A DNA stretch of 53,347 bases from Candidatus Muiribacteriota bacterium (lineage in GTDB: Bacteria > Muiribacteriota > DAOVTB01), in assembly GCA_030633305.1 (NCBI GenBank), contig DAOVTB010000008.1, positions 1-53,347 on the forward strand, written 5' to 3'. A program made the translations under genes and the position numbers. Below, piece by piece: positions 25,437 through 33,084 of this stretch. Each line of letters starts with the position of its first letter. The first letter of the stretch is position 1. The notes under the pieces are model-generated. The model was not told the DNA's origin, made no database searches, and saw only the letters and a list, made by a program, of their open reading frames with translations.

Positions 25437-25572
25437 TTGATAATATAAGATAATAGGGTATTATAATATTGGAGTGATTAAATAGCTTTGCTTTTTTATC
25501 GGGACAATCCATCCCCAAAGGCTCTAAAATTCAGGCAGGCTCCGGTTTAGATAGGCGGGGCCTGTTTTTATT
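25437..25572 (+). ncRNA. Candidate small transcript: promoter, about 95-base RNA, terminator
   Basis: A promoter-like TTGATA (25437-25442) with TATTAT/TATAAT (25459-25467) is followed by a non-coding stretch. That stretch ends in a strong terminator: stem CAGGCTCCG (25536-25544) / CGGGGCCTG (25556-25564), one T-G pair, then TTTTTATT. The segment between includes GGGACAATCCATCCCC, which can form a short stem. It could be a small RNA, a regulated leader of the downstream gene, or only the terminator of the upstream gene. I could not match it to a known riboswitch or to SRP RNA. Confidence 0.4.
25536..25572 (+). terminator. Rho-independent terminator
   Basis: Nine-base-pair GC-rich stem with an 11-base loop followed by a T-run, 125 bases after the coiled-coil gene and 78 bases before the cyclic-nucleotide-domain gene. 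Confidence 0.8.
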
Positions 25573-25649
25573 AATTAGTTTTTTTTTATTTATGACAAGT
25601 TGTGATAAAATGATCTAATATTAAAATAATATGTTTTTGGAGACAAAAA

Positions 25650-26297
25650 ATGTTTGATGAATTAAAGGACTTTCCTTTTTTTAAAATTTTTAATGAAGAA
25701 GAAATGACCAAACTTTCTGGACTCATGCAGATTGTTGATTTTAAAGATGGCGAAATGATACTTGATGAATGTGAAGAATCATCTGTTATTTGTTTCATAT
25801 TGGAAGGGAAAGTAAAGATATTCAAAAAGGAACCTGATATTCTTAAAATCCTGACTTATTTAGAACCTACTGATGTTTTTGGTGAAATGTCTTTTGTTGA
25901 TAAACAGGCTTGTTCTGCGTCTGCAAGTGCAGTCGGTGATGTAAAACTTGCAGTTCTGACTTCTGAAAAATTTGATAATCTTAAAGAAGAAAATGTGGAT
26001 AAGCTTCCTTCTAAATTTCTGATAGAGATGATGAAAGAAATTACTCGAAAATTTCGTGCTGTAAACGAAGGACTTGATGTAAAATCAGCTGATTATACTC
26101 TTCATGAATTGATTACATCTTCTAAAAGAATCAAACTATCTACTGACGGTGGAACAGAATATATATGTGTGATAAAACATGCTGATTTATCGCAACATTT
26201 TCCATTATTGAAGATAGATATTAAAGGACAAACTATTTTGATTCCTTTTCAGCAGGTAAAAACGATTACATTGCCAAATAAATTCGGAAATTTTTGA
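25650..26297 (+). CDS. Degenerate cyclic-nucleotide-binding-domain protein without HTH
   Basis: Residues 1 to about 125 form a CRP-type cNMP domain (FFKIFNEEEMTKLSGL, FILEGKVKIFKK, FGEMSFVDKQACSASASA at 77-94). In the canonical phosphate-binding motif GELAL..PRAA the arginine is replaced by Cys88, so classical cAMP or cGMP binding is unlikely. There is no C-terminal DNA-binding helix-turn-helix. Instead residues about 155-215 are a small beta domain (KRIKLSTDGGTEYICVIKHA, IKGQTILIPFQQVKTITLP) I do not recognise. Length 215. The ribosome site TTGGAGA is good. Probably a cytosolic sensor or protein-protein module, not a transcription factor. Confidence 0.75.
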   Translation: MFDELKDFPFFKIFNEEEMTKLSGLMQIVDFKDGEMILDECEESSVICFILEGKVKIFKKEPDILKILTYLEPTDVFGEMSFVDKQACSASASAVGDVKLAVLTSEKFDNLKEENVDKLPSKFLIEMMKEITRKFRAVNEGLDVKSADYTLHELITSSKRIKLSTDGGTEYICVIKHADLSQHFPLLKIDIKGQTILIPFQQVKTITLPNKFGNF

Positions 26298-26356
26298 TAA
26301 AATATTACCAAAGTGTAACTTTTTCACTTAATCCTTTTTTTGTATCCTTACCATAT

Positions 26357-26394
26357 TATAATCACCTGATTCAGGTCGCACCTGTCGTACAGGT
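26357..26394 (+). promoter_or_regulatory. asnS promoter region with two adjacent palindromes
   Basis: TATAAT at 26357-26362 is followed by ACCTGATTCAGGT (26364-26376) and ACCTGTCGTACAGGT (26380-26394), two palindromes with the same ACCTG/CAGGT half-sites. They would overlap the transcription start. They fit a repressor operator or a leader hairpin. Confidence 0.5.
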
Positions 26395-26421
26395 ATAAAT
26401 ATTAAATAACAGGAGTTCATT

Positions 26422-27813
26422 ATGGAAATTACAACGATCAAACATATATTCAGAAACTATTCTGATCTTGTCGGAAAGAAAGTTAAAATAAATGGTTGGG
26501 TAAGAACGATTCGCTCTTCAAAAGCATTTGGTTTTATTGAGATCAATGATGGATCATTTTTTAAACAACTTCAGGTAGTATTTGAGGAAAATCTCGATAA
26601 TTTTGAACAAATCGGAAAATTAGGTGTTGGGTCATCACTTGAAATTACAGGACTACTTGTTGAATCTCAAGGGAAGAAGCAGGCCGTTGAGATTAAAGCT
26701 GAGGAAGTTGTAATCGTAGGAGAATCGGAAAGTGATTATCCCCTTCAAAAGAAAAGACATTCTTTTGAATTTTTACGTACAATTGCACATCTGAGGCCAA
26801 GGTCTAATACTTTTTCTGCTGTTTTTCGTATCAGGCATTTACTGTCATTTGCGATCCATGAATTTTTCCATAATAAAGGTTTCCTCTGGGTTCATACACC
26901 AATTATTACAGGAAGTGATTGTGAAGGCGCAGGAGAGATGTTCAGAGTTAGTACGCTTGATCCGAAAAATCCACCTAGACTTGAAAATGGAGATATTGAT
27001 TATAGTAAGGATTTTTTCGGAAAGGAGACCAATCTCACTGTAAGTGGACAACTTCAGGTTGAAAACTACTGTATGGCTTTCAATAAAGTATATACTTTTG
27101 GTCCGACATTCAGGGCTGAAAATTCAAATACAACTAGACATATGTCTGAATTCTGGATGATAGAACCCGAAATAGCATTTGCAGATATTAACGATGATAT
27201 GGATCTTGCTGAAGAAATGCTAAAATATGTAATTCACTACGTACTTGAAAATGCTCCTGAAGAAATGGAATTTTTTAACAGATTTATTGATAAGGGGCTT
27301 TTAGAACGTTTGAATAATCTTTTAGAATCATCATTTGAAAGGATTACATATACTGAAGCAATTAATATCCTTGAAAAGAAAAACAAGAAATTTGAATTTC
27401 CAGTAAAATGGGGTTCTGATCTTCAGACTGAACATGAAAGATATCTTTCTGAAAAACATTTTAAAAAGCCTGTATTTGTAACCGATTATCCTAAAGAAAT
27501 TAAATCATTTTACATGAGAGTCAATGATGACGGAAAAACTGTTGCTGCAATGGATCTTCTGGTTCCAGGTGTTGGTGAACTCATGGGTGGAAGCCAGCGT
27601 GAAGAAAGATCGGAAGTACTCTTGGATAGGATAAAAGAACTTGGCCTGGATGAAAAAGACTACTGGTGGTATCTTGATATCCGTAAATATGGTGGAACTC
27701 CACATGCAGGGTTTGGACTAGGTTTTGGGAGATGTCTTATGTATTTGACTGGAATGGAGAATATAAGGGACGTAATACCATTCCCAAGGACCCCCAAAAA
27801 CGCCGACTTCTAA
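26422..27813 (+). CDS. asnS: Asparaginyl-tRNA synthetase
   Basis: Class IIb aminoacyl-tRNA synthetase that charges tRNA-Asn with asparagine. It has an N-terminal OB-fold anticodon-binding domain ([20 protein letters not shown], about 19-38), motif 1 region ([21 protein letters not shown]), the AsnRS motif 2 [25 protein letters not shown] and motif 3 [27 protein letters not shown]. Length 463 is standard and the ENSNT / SEFWM forms discriminate AsnRS from AspRS. The ribosome site is AGGAG. No T-box leader is present; instead two palindromes lie at the presumed start of transcription. The stop codon merges with a long hairpin element. Confidence 0.97.
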   Translation: MEITTIKHIFRNYSDLVGKKVKINGWVRTIRSSKAFGFIEINDGSFFKQLQVVFEENLDNFEQIGKLGVGSSLEITGLLVESQGKKQAVEIKAEEVVIVGESESDYPLQKKRHSFEFLRTIAHLRPRSNTFSAVFRIRHLLSFAIHEFFHNKGFLWVHTPIITGSDCEGAGEMFRVSTLDPKNPPRLENGDIDYSKDFFGKETNLTVSGQLQVENYCMAFNKVYTFGPTFRAENSNTTRHMSEFWMIEPEIAFADINDDMDLAEEMLKYVIHYVLENAPEEMEFFNRFIDKGLLERLNNLLESSFERITYTEAINILEKKNKKFEFPVKWGSDLQTEHERYLSEKHFKKPVFVTDYPKEIKSFYMRVNDDGKTVAAMDLLVPGVGELMGGSQREERSEVLLDRIKELGLDEKDYWWYLDIRKYGGTPHAGFGLGFGRCLMYLTGMENIRDVIPFPRTPKNADF

Positions 27814-27941
27814 ACCGAACATTTGCCGAGCAATCTTTGAATTTTTCTGCGTCTTCCCAAAGCTCAAAATACCAAAAAGTATTCTTCGCCTTGGGAAGAC
27901 TTGAAAAATACAAATCTCATCTCGGCAAATGCCCGGTTCGG
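27813..27941. repeat. 129-base long imperfect hairpin element after asnS
   Basis: Outer arms CCGAACATTTGCCGAG (27815-27830) and CTCGGCAAATGCCCGGTTCGG (27921-27941), middle arms ATTTTTC (27841-27847) and GAAAAAT (27903-27909), and inner arms GTCTTCCCAA (27851-27860) and TTGGGAAGAC (27891-27900) nest in order. Almost the whole element could fold into one rod. It begins within the asnS stop region. It has no T-tract of its own and no convincing ORF. It may be a miniature inverted-repeat element, a structured 3' UTR or a terminator-like barrier. Confidence 0.7.
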
Positions 27942-28018
27942 AATGATTGAGAAAACAACATTCATTTCATTTAGTTAGCAGATTGAGTTCATTCTATCTT
28001 CATGGTAAACTTTAAATT

Positions 28019-28783
28019 ATGATTGAACATTCAAAAGAAATCCTTTTAAAAATAAGCAATCTCTCTAAACAATATGGTGATTTTCATGCAGTAAAAGATC
28101 TTTCTATGGAAGTCTACAGAGGAGATGTTTTTACAATTCTTGGACCAAATGGTGCGGGAAAAACTACGACAATCAGAATGTTGATGGGTATATTATGTCC
28201 CACTTCAGGAACTGCTGAAATCAATGGTTTAGACTGTTTCTCAAAACGTGAAGAAGTAATGAGACTTGTAGGTTATCTTCCGGATGATCCGATTTTTTAT
28301 GATTACCTTCGCGGAAGCGAATTGATACGTTTTGCGGGAGAGATGCATGGACTTAGTCATGAACAGATCGAAGAAAAAAGCCGTCCACTTATTGAACGAT
28401 TGGATCTAGGAAAGGTCCTTGGAGAATTTGCAACAAATTATTCAAAAGGTATGAAAAAAAAACTCGCTTTGATTCTTGCTCTGTTGCATGAACCAGATCT
28501 TTTGATCCTTGATGAACCTACAAATGGTCTGGACCCTTATGCCACAAGAGCAGTACATGAATTGATGCTTGAATTGGCTGATGCCGGGAAATCCATTTTT
28601 TTCAGTACACATTTACTTGATCAGGCTGAAAAACTTTGTACAAGAGTTGGAATAGTTTGTAAAGGAAAATTAGCAGCAGTTGGAACTCTTGATGAATTAA
28701 AAAATCAATCTTCAAAATATAATTCCCTGGAAGATCTTTTCTTTTCTTTGACCTCTGAAAAAACTGAAAACCATGAAAACTAA
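28019..28783 (+). CDS. ABC transporter ATP-binding protein
   Basis: Cytoplasmic ATPase of an ABC-2 type transporter. Walker A GPNGAGKTT (42-50), signature YSKGMKKKLA (141-150, variant of LSGGQ), Walker B LLILDEPTNGLD (161-172) and the H-loop STHLL. Length 254. It overlaps the permease gene by 11 bases, so the two are co-translated. The CcmA/NatA-like sequence style fits export or maintenance transporters. Substrate unknown. The ribosome site is weak. Confidence 0.93.
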   Translation: MIEHSKEILLKISNLSKQYGDFHAVKDLSMEVYRGDVFTILGPNGAGKTTTIRMLMGILCPTSGTAEINGLDCFSKREEVMRLVGYLPDDPIFYDYLRGSELIRFAGEMHGLSHEQIEEKSRPLIERLDLGKVLGEFATNYSKGMKKKLALILALLHEPDLLILDEPTNGLDPYATRAVHELMLELADAGKSIFFSTHLLDQAEKLCTRVGIVCKGKLAAVGTLDELKNQSSKYNSLEDLFFSLTSEKTENHEN

Positions 28784-31358
28784 AAATATGGGTTTTTATC
28801 AGACCCTGGTTTCATATGGAAAAATGTCTGTTAAGCGATGGGTAAATAAATTTTCAGTAATTCAATTCAGGAAAAAAAAGGAAGAGGAAAGAACAGGAAC
28901 TCGTAAAAAATCTAAATCGGGATTTTTTATGATAATGATGTGTGTTTTAATGATGTTTTCAGCTTTTTCCATGTGCTACAGGCTACTTAATGTGTATTCT
29001 TATGATCTTAATAAGAGATTTATAGATAAAGAAAAACCGTATATTTTAAATGAATATGTTTATAATTTGCTTAAAAAATATGTTGCTTTTGATTCAAAAG
29101 AATCAAAAATAGAAATTACCAAACTATTTGATAGGATTGCATTCAATAAACTTAAAGACAAATTAAAAAATACACCGTCATATTCAGACTTTTTGAAAGG
29201 AAAAGTAAAAATCAAGTCTGATAAATCTATAACTAGAAATTTATGGAAAATATTAAATACAAAGGGAATATCAGGTTTTGCATATGTTAAAAGAAAAATG
29301 GATTCATTCAGGACTTTTCCGATAAATTTGAAAATTCTGTTTAAACTTTTAGGTATCATTTCCATTATTGCATTTATAGCTCTTTTTTTTATGGCACTTG
29401 CGAATAAAAACGATAATCTTGGTCAAGTAGAATGGACTATGGAATGGCTTTTTTCATTTCCTGTACCTACAAAATCATTATTTATGATCAAAGTTTTAGA
29501 GTACACATTTTTTTCGCCATTACAATGGTTCATTTATTTTCCATTTCATACAATTATTTTTTTACTACTTGATTTTGTATGGTGGCATGCAGGTTTGCTT
29601 GGTTTTCTGAGTACAGTTTATTTAAGTGTTTTGCTTTCTTCATTTAGATTAGTATGTGAAATATGGATAAGATTGAATTTACCGCGCTCTTCTATTAAGA
29701 ATATCCAGGCATTATTTACAATAGTTGGAATGTTCTTTTTACTTTCAGTATTTTTTCTGTCTAATTCCCATACAATTCCTATTTTTTTAATCGAAATAGC
29801 TGAAAATTTACCTTTTTCCTTTCTATTTTGTCCAATTACATTCCCTTTGCGCCTTTTGTTCGGGGGAATGGATATTTTGTTATTGCTTTGTATCATTGCT
29901 ATCTTTGTTTTGATTCCAGCAATTTGTTTAATGATAGCTAAAAAAATGGTGAGTAAAGGACTTTTAAAATCAACAGGAGTTTTTCAAGGAAGTAGAAATA
30001 TTGAAACGACAAAAGTATTGAGCAGAAAAACTATTTTTAGAGGTGTTATCAGCAAAGATCTAAAACATTTATGGCGCGATAAAAATCATATGGTACAGAC
30101 ACTTGTTGTTCCCTTGATTATTGTTTTATACAATATATTTATAACTCCAGATTTAATGCAGAATATAATTAGCAGTTTTAACACAATTGCACTATTGGCT
30201 TTTGCAATTGGAGGATATACGTTTGTTTTTGGATGTTTCCAGGTTCTTAATATTGAGCAGCAGAGTCTTTGGCTTTTGTTTACTTTTCCAGAGGGTATTA
30301 AAAAGATACTAACAAAAAAAATAATTATGTGGGCTTTTATTGGTATGGGGTATCCGATTATTATTCTAGTGGGGGGATTTGTTCTAATTCCGTTTAGTCT
30401 ATCAATGGTTCTAAAGACGGTAATTGTAATTACATCACTTTTTTTGTATGCCTTTCTTGCTGGAGGAATGGGTATTCTTGCGACTAATCCAATGGAAACC
30501 GAAGCAACCAAACGTATAAATAGCGGAGAATCAATGGGATACTTTCTACTTCTGGCTGTTTTTGGTGGAAGTCTATATCTGAATAATATATTGAATATCC
30601 TGGTTATGATGTTTTTGATCTTTGTCCTTGTCTTTGCGACGTGGCAAAAAGTTGATGATAATATTCCATTCCTACTTGATCCCATAAATGATGCGCCAAG
30701 TAAAATCGATCTTAAAACAGGAATGATCTCAGTTTTTTTATTTTTCTTTTTACAACAGGTTTTGTTTCTATGTTATCTAGGAACTTCATGGTCGTCACAA
30801 CAACAGGTCATTGCATCATATTTTACATCGGGTTTATTGGTTATCCTGGGACTTCTGTATTCTTTATACAGGAATAAAGTGAAAGATATTTTTAAAAAAA
30901 CAGGGTTGAGGTCAGAGCTTCCAAAAAAGATTAAAAGAACTCATATAAAGAATGCTTTTTTTGCTGGAATTGGTGTGAGTGTTTTGGGAGTGGCATATTT
31001 GAAAATAATTGATGTGTCGGGCTTTTTCGTAAAAGAAAGAAATATGTTTATGGAAAATTCAGGAAAAAATCTGTCAGGTTCTTTTTTCTGGCTTTTAGTT
31101 CTATATGTTTTTCTTGCCCCTGTTTTTGAGGAATTTTTATTTCGAGGAATCGTTTTTCAGGGATTCAGAAGATCAACAGGTTTGAAAGTTTCAATTGCAT
31201 GCAGTGCAATTGTTTTTGCACTTGTACATAATGTTGTAGCTATAATTCCAGTTTTTCTATTAGGAGTAGTTACAGCATATTTTTTCGAAAAAACCAACTG
31301 GCTGATACCATCAATTATTATCCATATGATTTATAATGCTGTAATAATATCTGTGTGA
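28773..31358 (+). CDS. ABC-2 permease fused to a CPBP intramembrane protease domain
   Basis: 861-residue polytopic membrane protein. Residues about 45-690 are an ABC-2 permease with many hydrophobic segments (two half-permease regions and a long loop 85-185). Residues about 720-861 are a CPBP (CAAX protease/bacteriocin-processing) domain with its motifs intact: E786-E787-x3-R791 (FEEFLFRG), H819 (FALVHN) and H851/N855 (HMIYN). CPBP proteases cleave peptides inside the membrane or supply bacteriocin self-immunity, and NatB-type permease/CPBP fusions are known. With the overlapping ATPase gene this forms a complete transporter-protease unit that could export and process a peptide. No precursor peptide gene is evident nearby. 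Confidence 0.88.
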   Translation: MKTKNMGFYQTLVSYGKMSVKRWVNKFSVIQFRKKKEEERTGTRKKSKSGFFMIMMCVLMMFSAFSMCYRLLNVYSYDLNKRFIDKEKPYILNEYVYNLLKKYVAFDSKESKIEITKLFDRIAFNKLKDKLKNTPSYSDFLKGKVKIKSDKSITRNLWKILNTKGISGFAYVKRKMDSFRTFPINLKILFKLLGIISIIAFIALFFMALANKNDNLGQVEWTMEWLFSFPVPTKSLFMIKVLEYTFFSPLQWFIYFPFHTIIFLLLDFVWWHAGLLGFLSTVYLSVLLSSFRLVCEIWIRLNLPRSSIKNIQALFTIVGMFFLLSVFFLSNSHTIPIFLIEIAENLPFSFLFCPITFPLRLLFGGMDILLLLCIIAIFVLIPAICLMIAKKMVSKGLLKSTGVFQGSRNIETTKVLSRKTIFRGVISKDLKHLWRDKNHMVQTLVVPLIIVLYNIFITPDLMQNIISSFNTIALLAFAIGGYTFVFGCFQVLNIEQQSLWLLFTFPEGIKKILTKKIIMWAFIGMGYPIIILVGGFVLIPFSLSMVLKTVIVITSLFLYAFLAGGMGILATNPMETEATKRINSGESMGYFLLLAVFGGSLYLNNILNILVMMFLIFVLVFATWQKVDDNIPFLLDPINDAPSKIDLKTGMISVFLFFFLQQVLFLCYLGTSWSSQQQVIASYFTSGLLVILGLLYSLYRNKVKDIFKKTGLRSELPKKIKRTHIKNAFFAGIGVSVLGVAYLKIIDVSGFFVKERNMFMENSGKNLSGSFFWLLVLYVFLAPVFEEFLFRGIVFQGFRRSTGLKVSIACSAIVFALVHNVVAIIPVFLLGVVTAYFFEKTNWLIPSIIIHMIYNAVIISV

Positions 31359-31415
31359 CACTGGCTGGGGAGTACAATTTTTTATTTCTAAAAAAGATTA
31401 ATGAATCGAATAATA

Positions 31416-31566
31416 CTGTAGGGATGGTTTGTCAGACTGTGTCACAATTAAAAAAATACAAAATTTTACCACGAAGGACACGAAGAAATAAGAAGGTAAT
31501 AAAAAATTAAGAAAATATAACTATGCTGTCATACTGCGATCAAGTCTGACAGACCCTTCCCTACAG
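31416..31566. mobile_element. MITE-like element with 23-24-bp terminal inverted repeats
   Basis: Left end CTGTAGGGATGGTTTGTCAG (continuing to 31438) and right end starting AGTCTGACAGACCCTTCCCT (31543-31566) are reverse complements with few mismatches. The 104-base interior contains ACCACGAAGGACACGAAG (31468-31485), a dispersed-repeat-like string, and no ORF. It lies between the convergent CPBP and radical SAM genes. A non-autonomous insertion element or a large hairpin terminator are alternatives. Confidence 0.55.
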
Positions 31567-31578
31567 ATTTTTATTATT

Positions 31579-32859
31579 TTATTTTTTTCTTGCCTTTGCT
31601 TTTTTTGAGATATCTATCTTTTCTTTTTTACTTAGTGCCTTTGTGTCTTTGTGTGAGATTTTCTTTTCTTTCTTCTTTTCTTCCGGCTGTTTTATATTTT
31701 CAACCGGATCAAGAATGCCTTCTTTTTTCAGGAATTCCCTGTAAGCTTTATCTTTCATCTTACAACCGTTAAATGAACTTTTCCTGAAATGCTCAACTTC
31801 AATCAGTTTATCCCAGAGAGCGTAAAGAGGTGACTCAAGTACATTTCCTACTGTATAAGGATTAAAATCACAAGGATGAAGGTCGCCATAAGGGGTGACA
31901 TAAAGAAAGATTGTTCCGCCAGAACAACCAAGTCCTTTATGACTGTTGAGATGAGTATATGCATGAATTGCTGGATATTCAGGGATATTGTTGTAATATT
32001 CCGTCATTTTGATATGTTGATCCAGCCAACCAGTATTACTTAAATCTTTTACACAACCATCTTTTTTCTCCTGATATGGAACGTAATTGAATACGATGAC
32101 TTCATGAACACCAAGTTTTTTTGCAAGTTTCATAATTTTTTTAAGTTCATTGCTTTCAACGGCTTCACGATCAAGACAACATGCAAATGCAACTGTTAAA
32201 CCTTCATGTAATGCTGCTTTTATTCCGCTGATAGCTCTGTCAAAAGTCCCTTTTTTCTTTTTGCTTTTGTCATGATTTTCTGCATCCGCATAATTTATGC
32301 TGACTGCAACGCTATCTAAACCGGATTTTTTCAGCATCCCAATTTTCTCTTTAAGAAACCAGCCGTTTGTGAACATTAAAGATATTGATCTTGATTTATC
32401 AATATTTTGTATTATCTTACCAACGTCATTGTTTAATAATGGTTCGCCACCAGTAATCAAAATTGTTGAGACACCAAGATCTTGTGCCTGATGTATTGTA
32501 TTGATTATCTGTCCGGTGTTCATAACTTTTTTTTCTTTTGAATGAGCCTTGAAGCTACAATAATAACAGTCATTGTTACAGAGTTCGGTGATTGCAATAT
32601 TGAACATTGTAGGATGATGTCTTCCCTGCATAGCGTCGACTGCTTTTTTTGCTTCCTGATATGCATGTGCTTTACCAAAAATAGGTGGAGAATAGACGCT
32701 GTATTGTGGGCATCCATCAACCCAACGAATAATTTTATTATGATTAAAACTTATTTTTTGAACGTGATCAATGACTTCCTGAGTAAAATTTGCTCCACGT
32801 TTCATGAGTGTTAGTTTGAAACGTAATTTATCAAATAGACTATCAATAAAATTTGTCAT
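31579..32859 (-). CDS. Radical SAM protein with SPASM-like C-terminal region
   Basis: Radical S-adenosylmethionine enzyme. From the start at 32859 the [4Fe-4S] motif C94-NND-C98-YY-C101 (TELCNNDCYYCSFKA) and SAM-binding TILITGGEPLL are present. The C-terminal region GCSGGTIFLYVTPYGDLHPCDF with YTVGNVLES resembles the SPASM/twitch domain of peptide- or protein-modifying enzymes. I prefer ATG 32859 because AAGGAAA lies at good spacing; an in-frame ATG at 32886 would add nine residues. The last 35 residues are Lys-rich low complexity and include SHKDTKALSKK, the translation of a dispersed DNA repeat. Substrate unknown; no obvious precursor peptide adjoins. Confidence 0.88.
   Translation of the reverse strand: MTNFIDSLFDKLRFKLTLMKRGANFTQEVIDHVQKISFNHNKIIRWVDGCPQYSVYSPPIFGKAHAYQEAKKAVDAMQGRHHPTMFNIAITELCNNDCYYCSFKAHSKEKKVMNTGQIINTIHQAQDLGVSTILITGGEPLLNNDVGKIIQNIDKSRSISLMFTNGWFLKEKIGMLKKSGLDSVAVSINYADAENHDKSKKKKGTFDRAISGIKAALHEGLTVAFACCLDREAVESNELKKIMKLAKKLGVHEVIVFNYVPYQEKKDGCVKDLSNTGWLDQHIKMTEYYNNIPEYPAIHAYTHLNSHKGLGCSGGTIFLYVTPYGDLHPCDFNPYTVGNVLESPLYALWDKLIEVEHFRKSSFNGCKMKDKAYREFLKKEGILDPVENIKQPEEKKKEKKISHKDTKALSKKEKIDISKKAKARKK
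31631..31656 (-). repeat. CACAAAG-type dispersed repeat inside the radical SAM 3' end
   Basis: The minus strand reads CACACAAAGACACAAAGGCA followed by CTAAG, a sequence typical of dispersed intergenic repeats in environmental genomes. Here it is in frame and encodes HKDTKALS. A related string, ACCACGAAGGACACGAAG, is at 31468-31485. Confidence 0.6.
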
Positions 32860-33016
32860 GGTATTTTCCTTAATATTTAATTTCAATTTATATTATTAAT
32901 ATTATATAATTAATGTCATACTGTATTCAAATGATTTAATATTGATTTATTGGAAAAATAATTAGGAAATCACCATGGTGCAATTGAAAAGAAAAATACA
33001 AAATAGTAAATAGTGT

Positions 33017-33042
33017 AGGGACAGGCCACTGTGCCTGTCCAA
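33017..33042. repeat. GTAGGGACAGGC hairpin repeat
   Basis: GGACAGGC (33019-33026), six-base loop, GCCTGTCC (33033-33040), preceded by TGTAGG. The same TGTAGGGA start occurs in the 31416 element. It lies upstream of the giant gene. There is no T-tract on the plus strand, so it is more likely a dispersed repeat than a terminator. Confidence 0.55.
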
Positions 33043-33084
33043 TATTAAAATATAAATATTAAAAATTAAAATAAAGAGGCCGCA

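Noticed and set aside
25475-25572. Cyclic-di-GMP, SRP or preQ1 RNA
   Set aside because: Some GGG/CCC and CAGGCTCCGG strings are reminiscent, but the conserved cores of those RNAs are absent.
26298-26421. T-box or other riboswitch before asnS
   Set aside because: The leader is too short and lacks the T-box sequence; only two palindromes and a promoter are seen.
27732-27950. 72-residue ORF across the asnS end
   Set aside because: It is out of frame within asnS and then reads through the hairpin element; no start signal.
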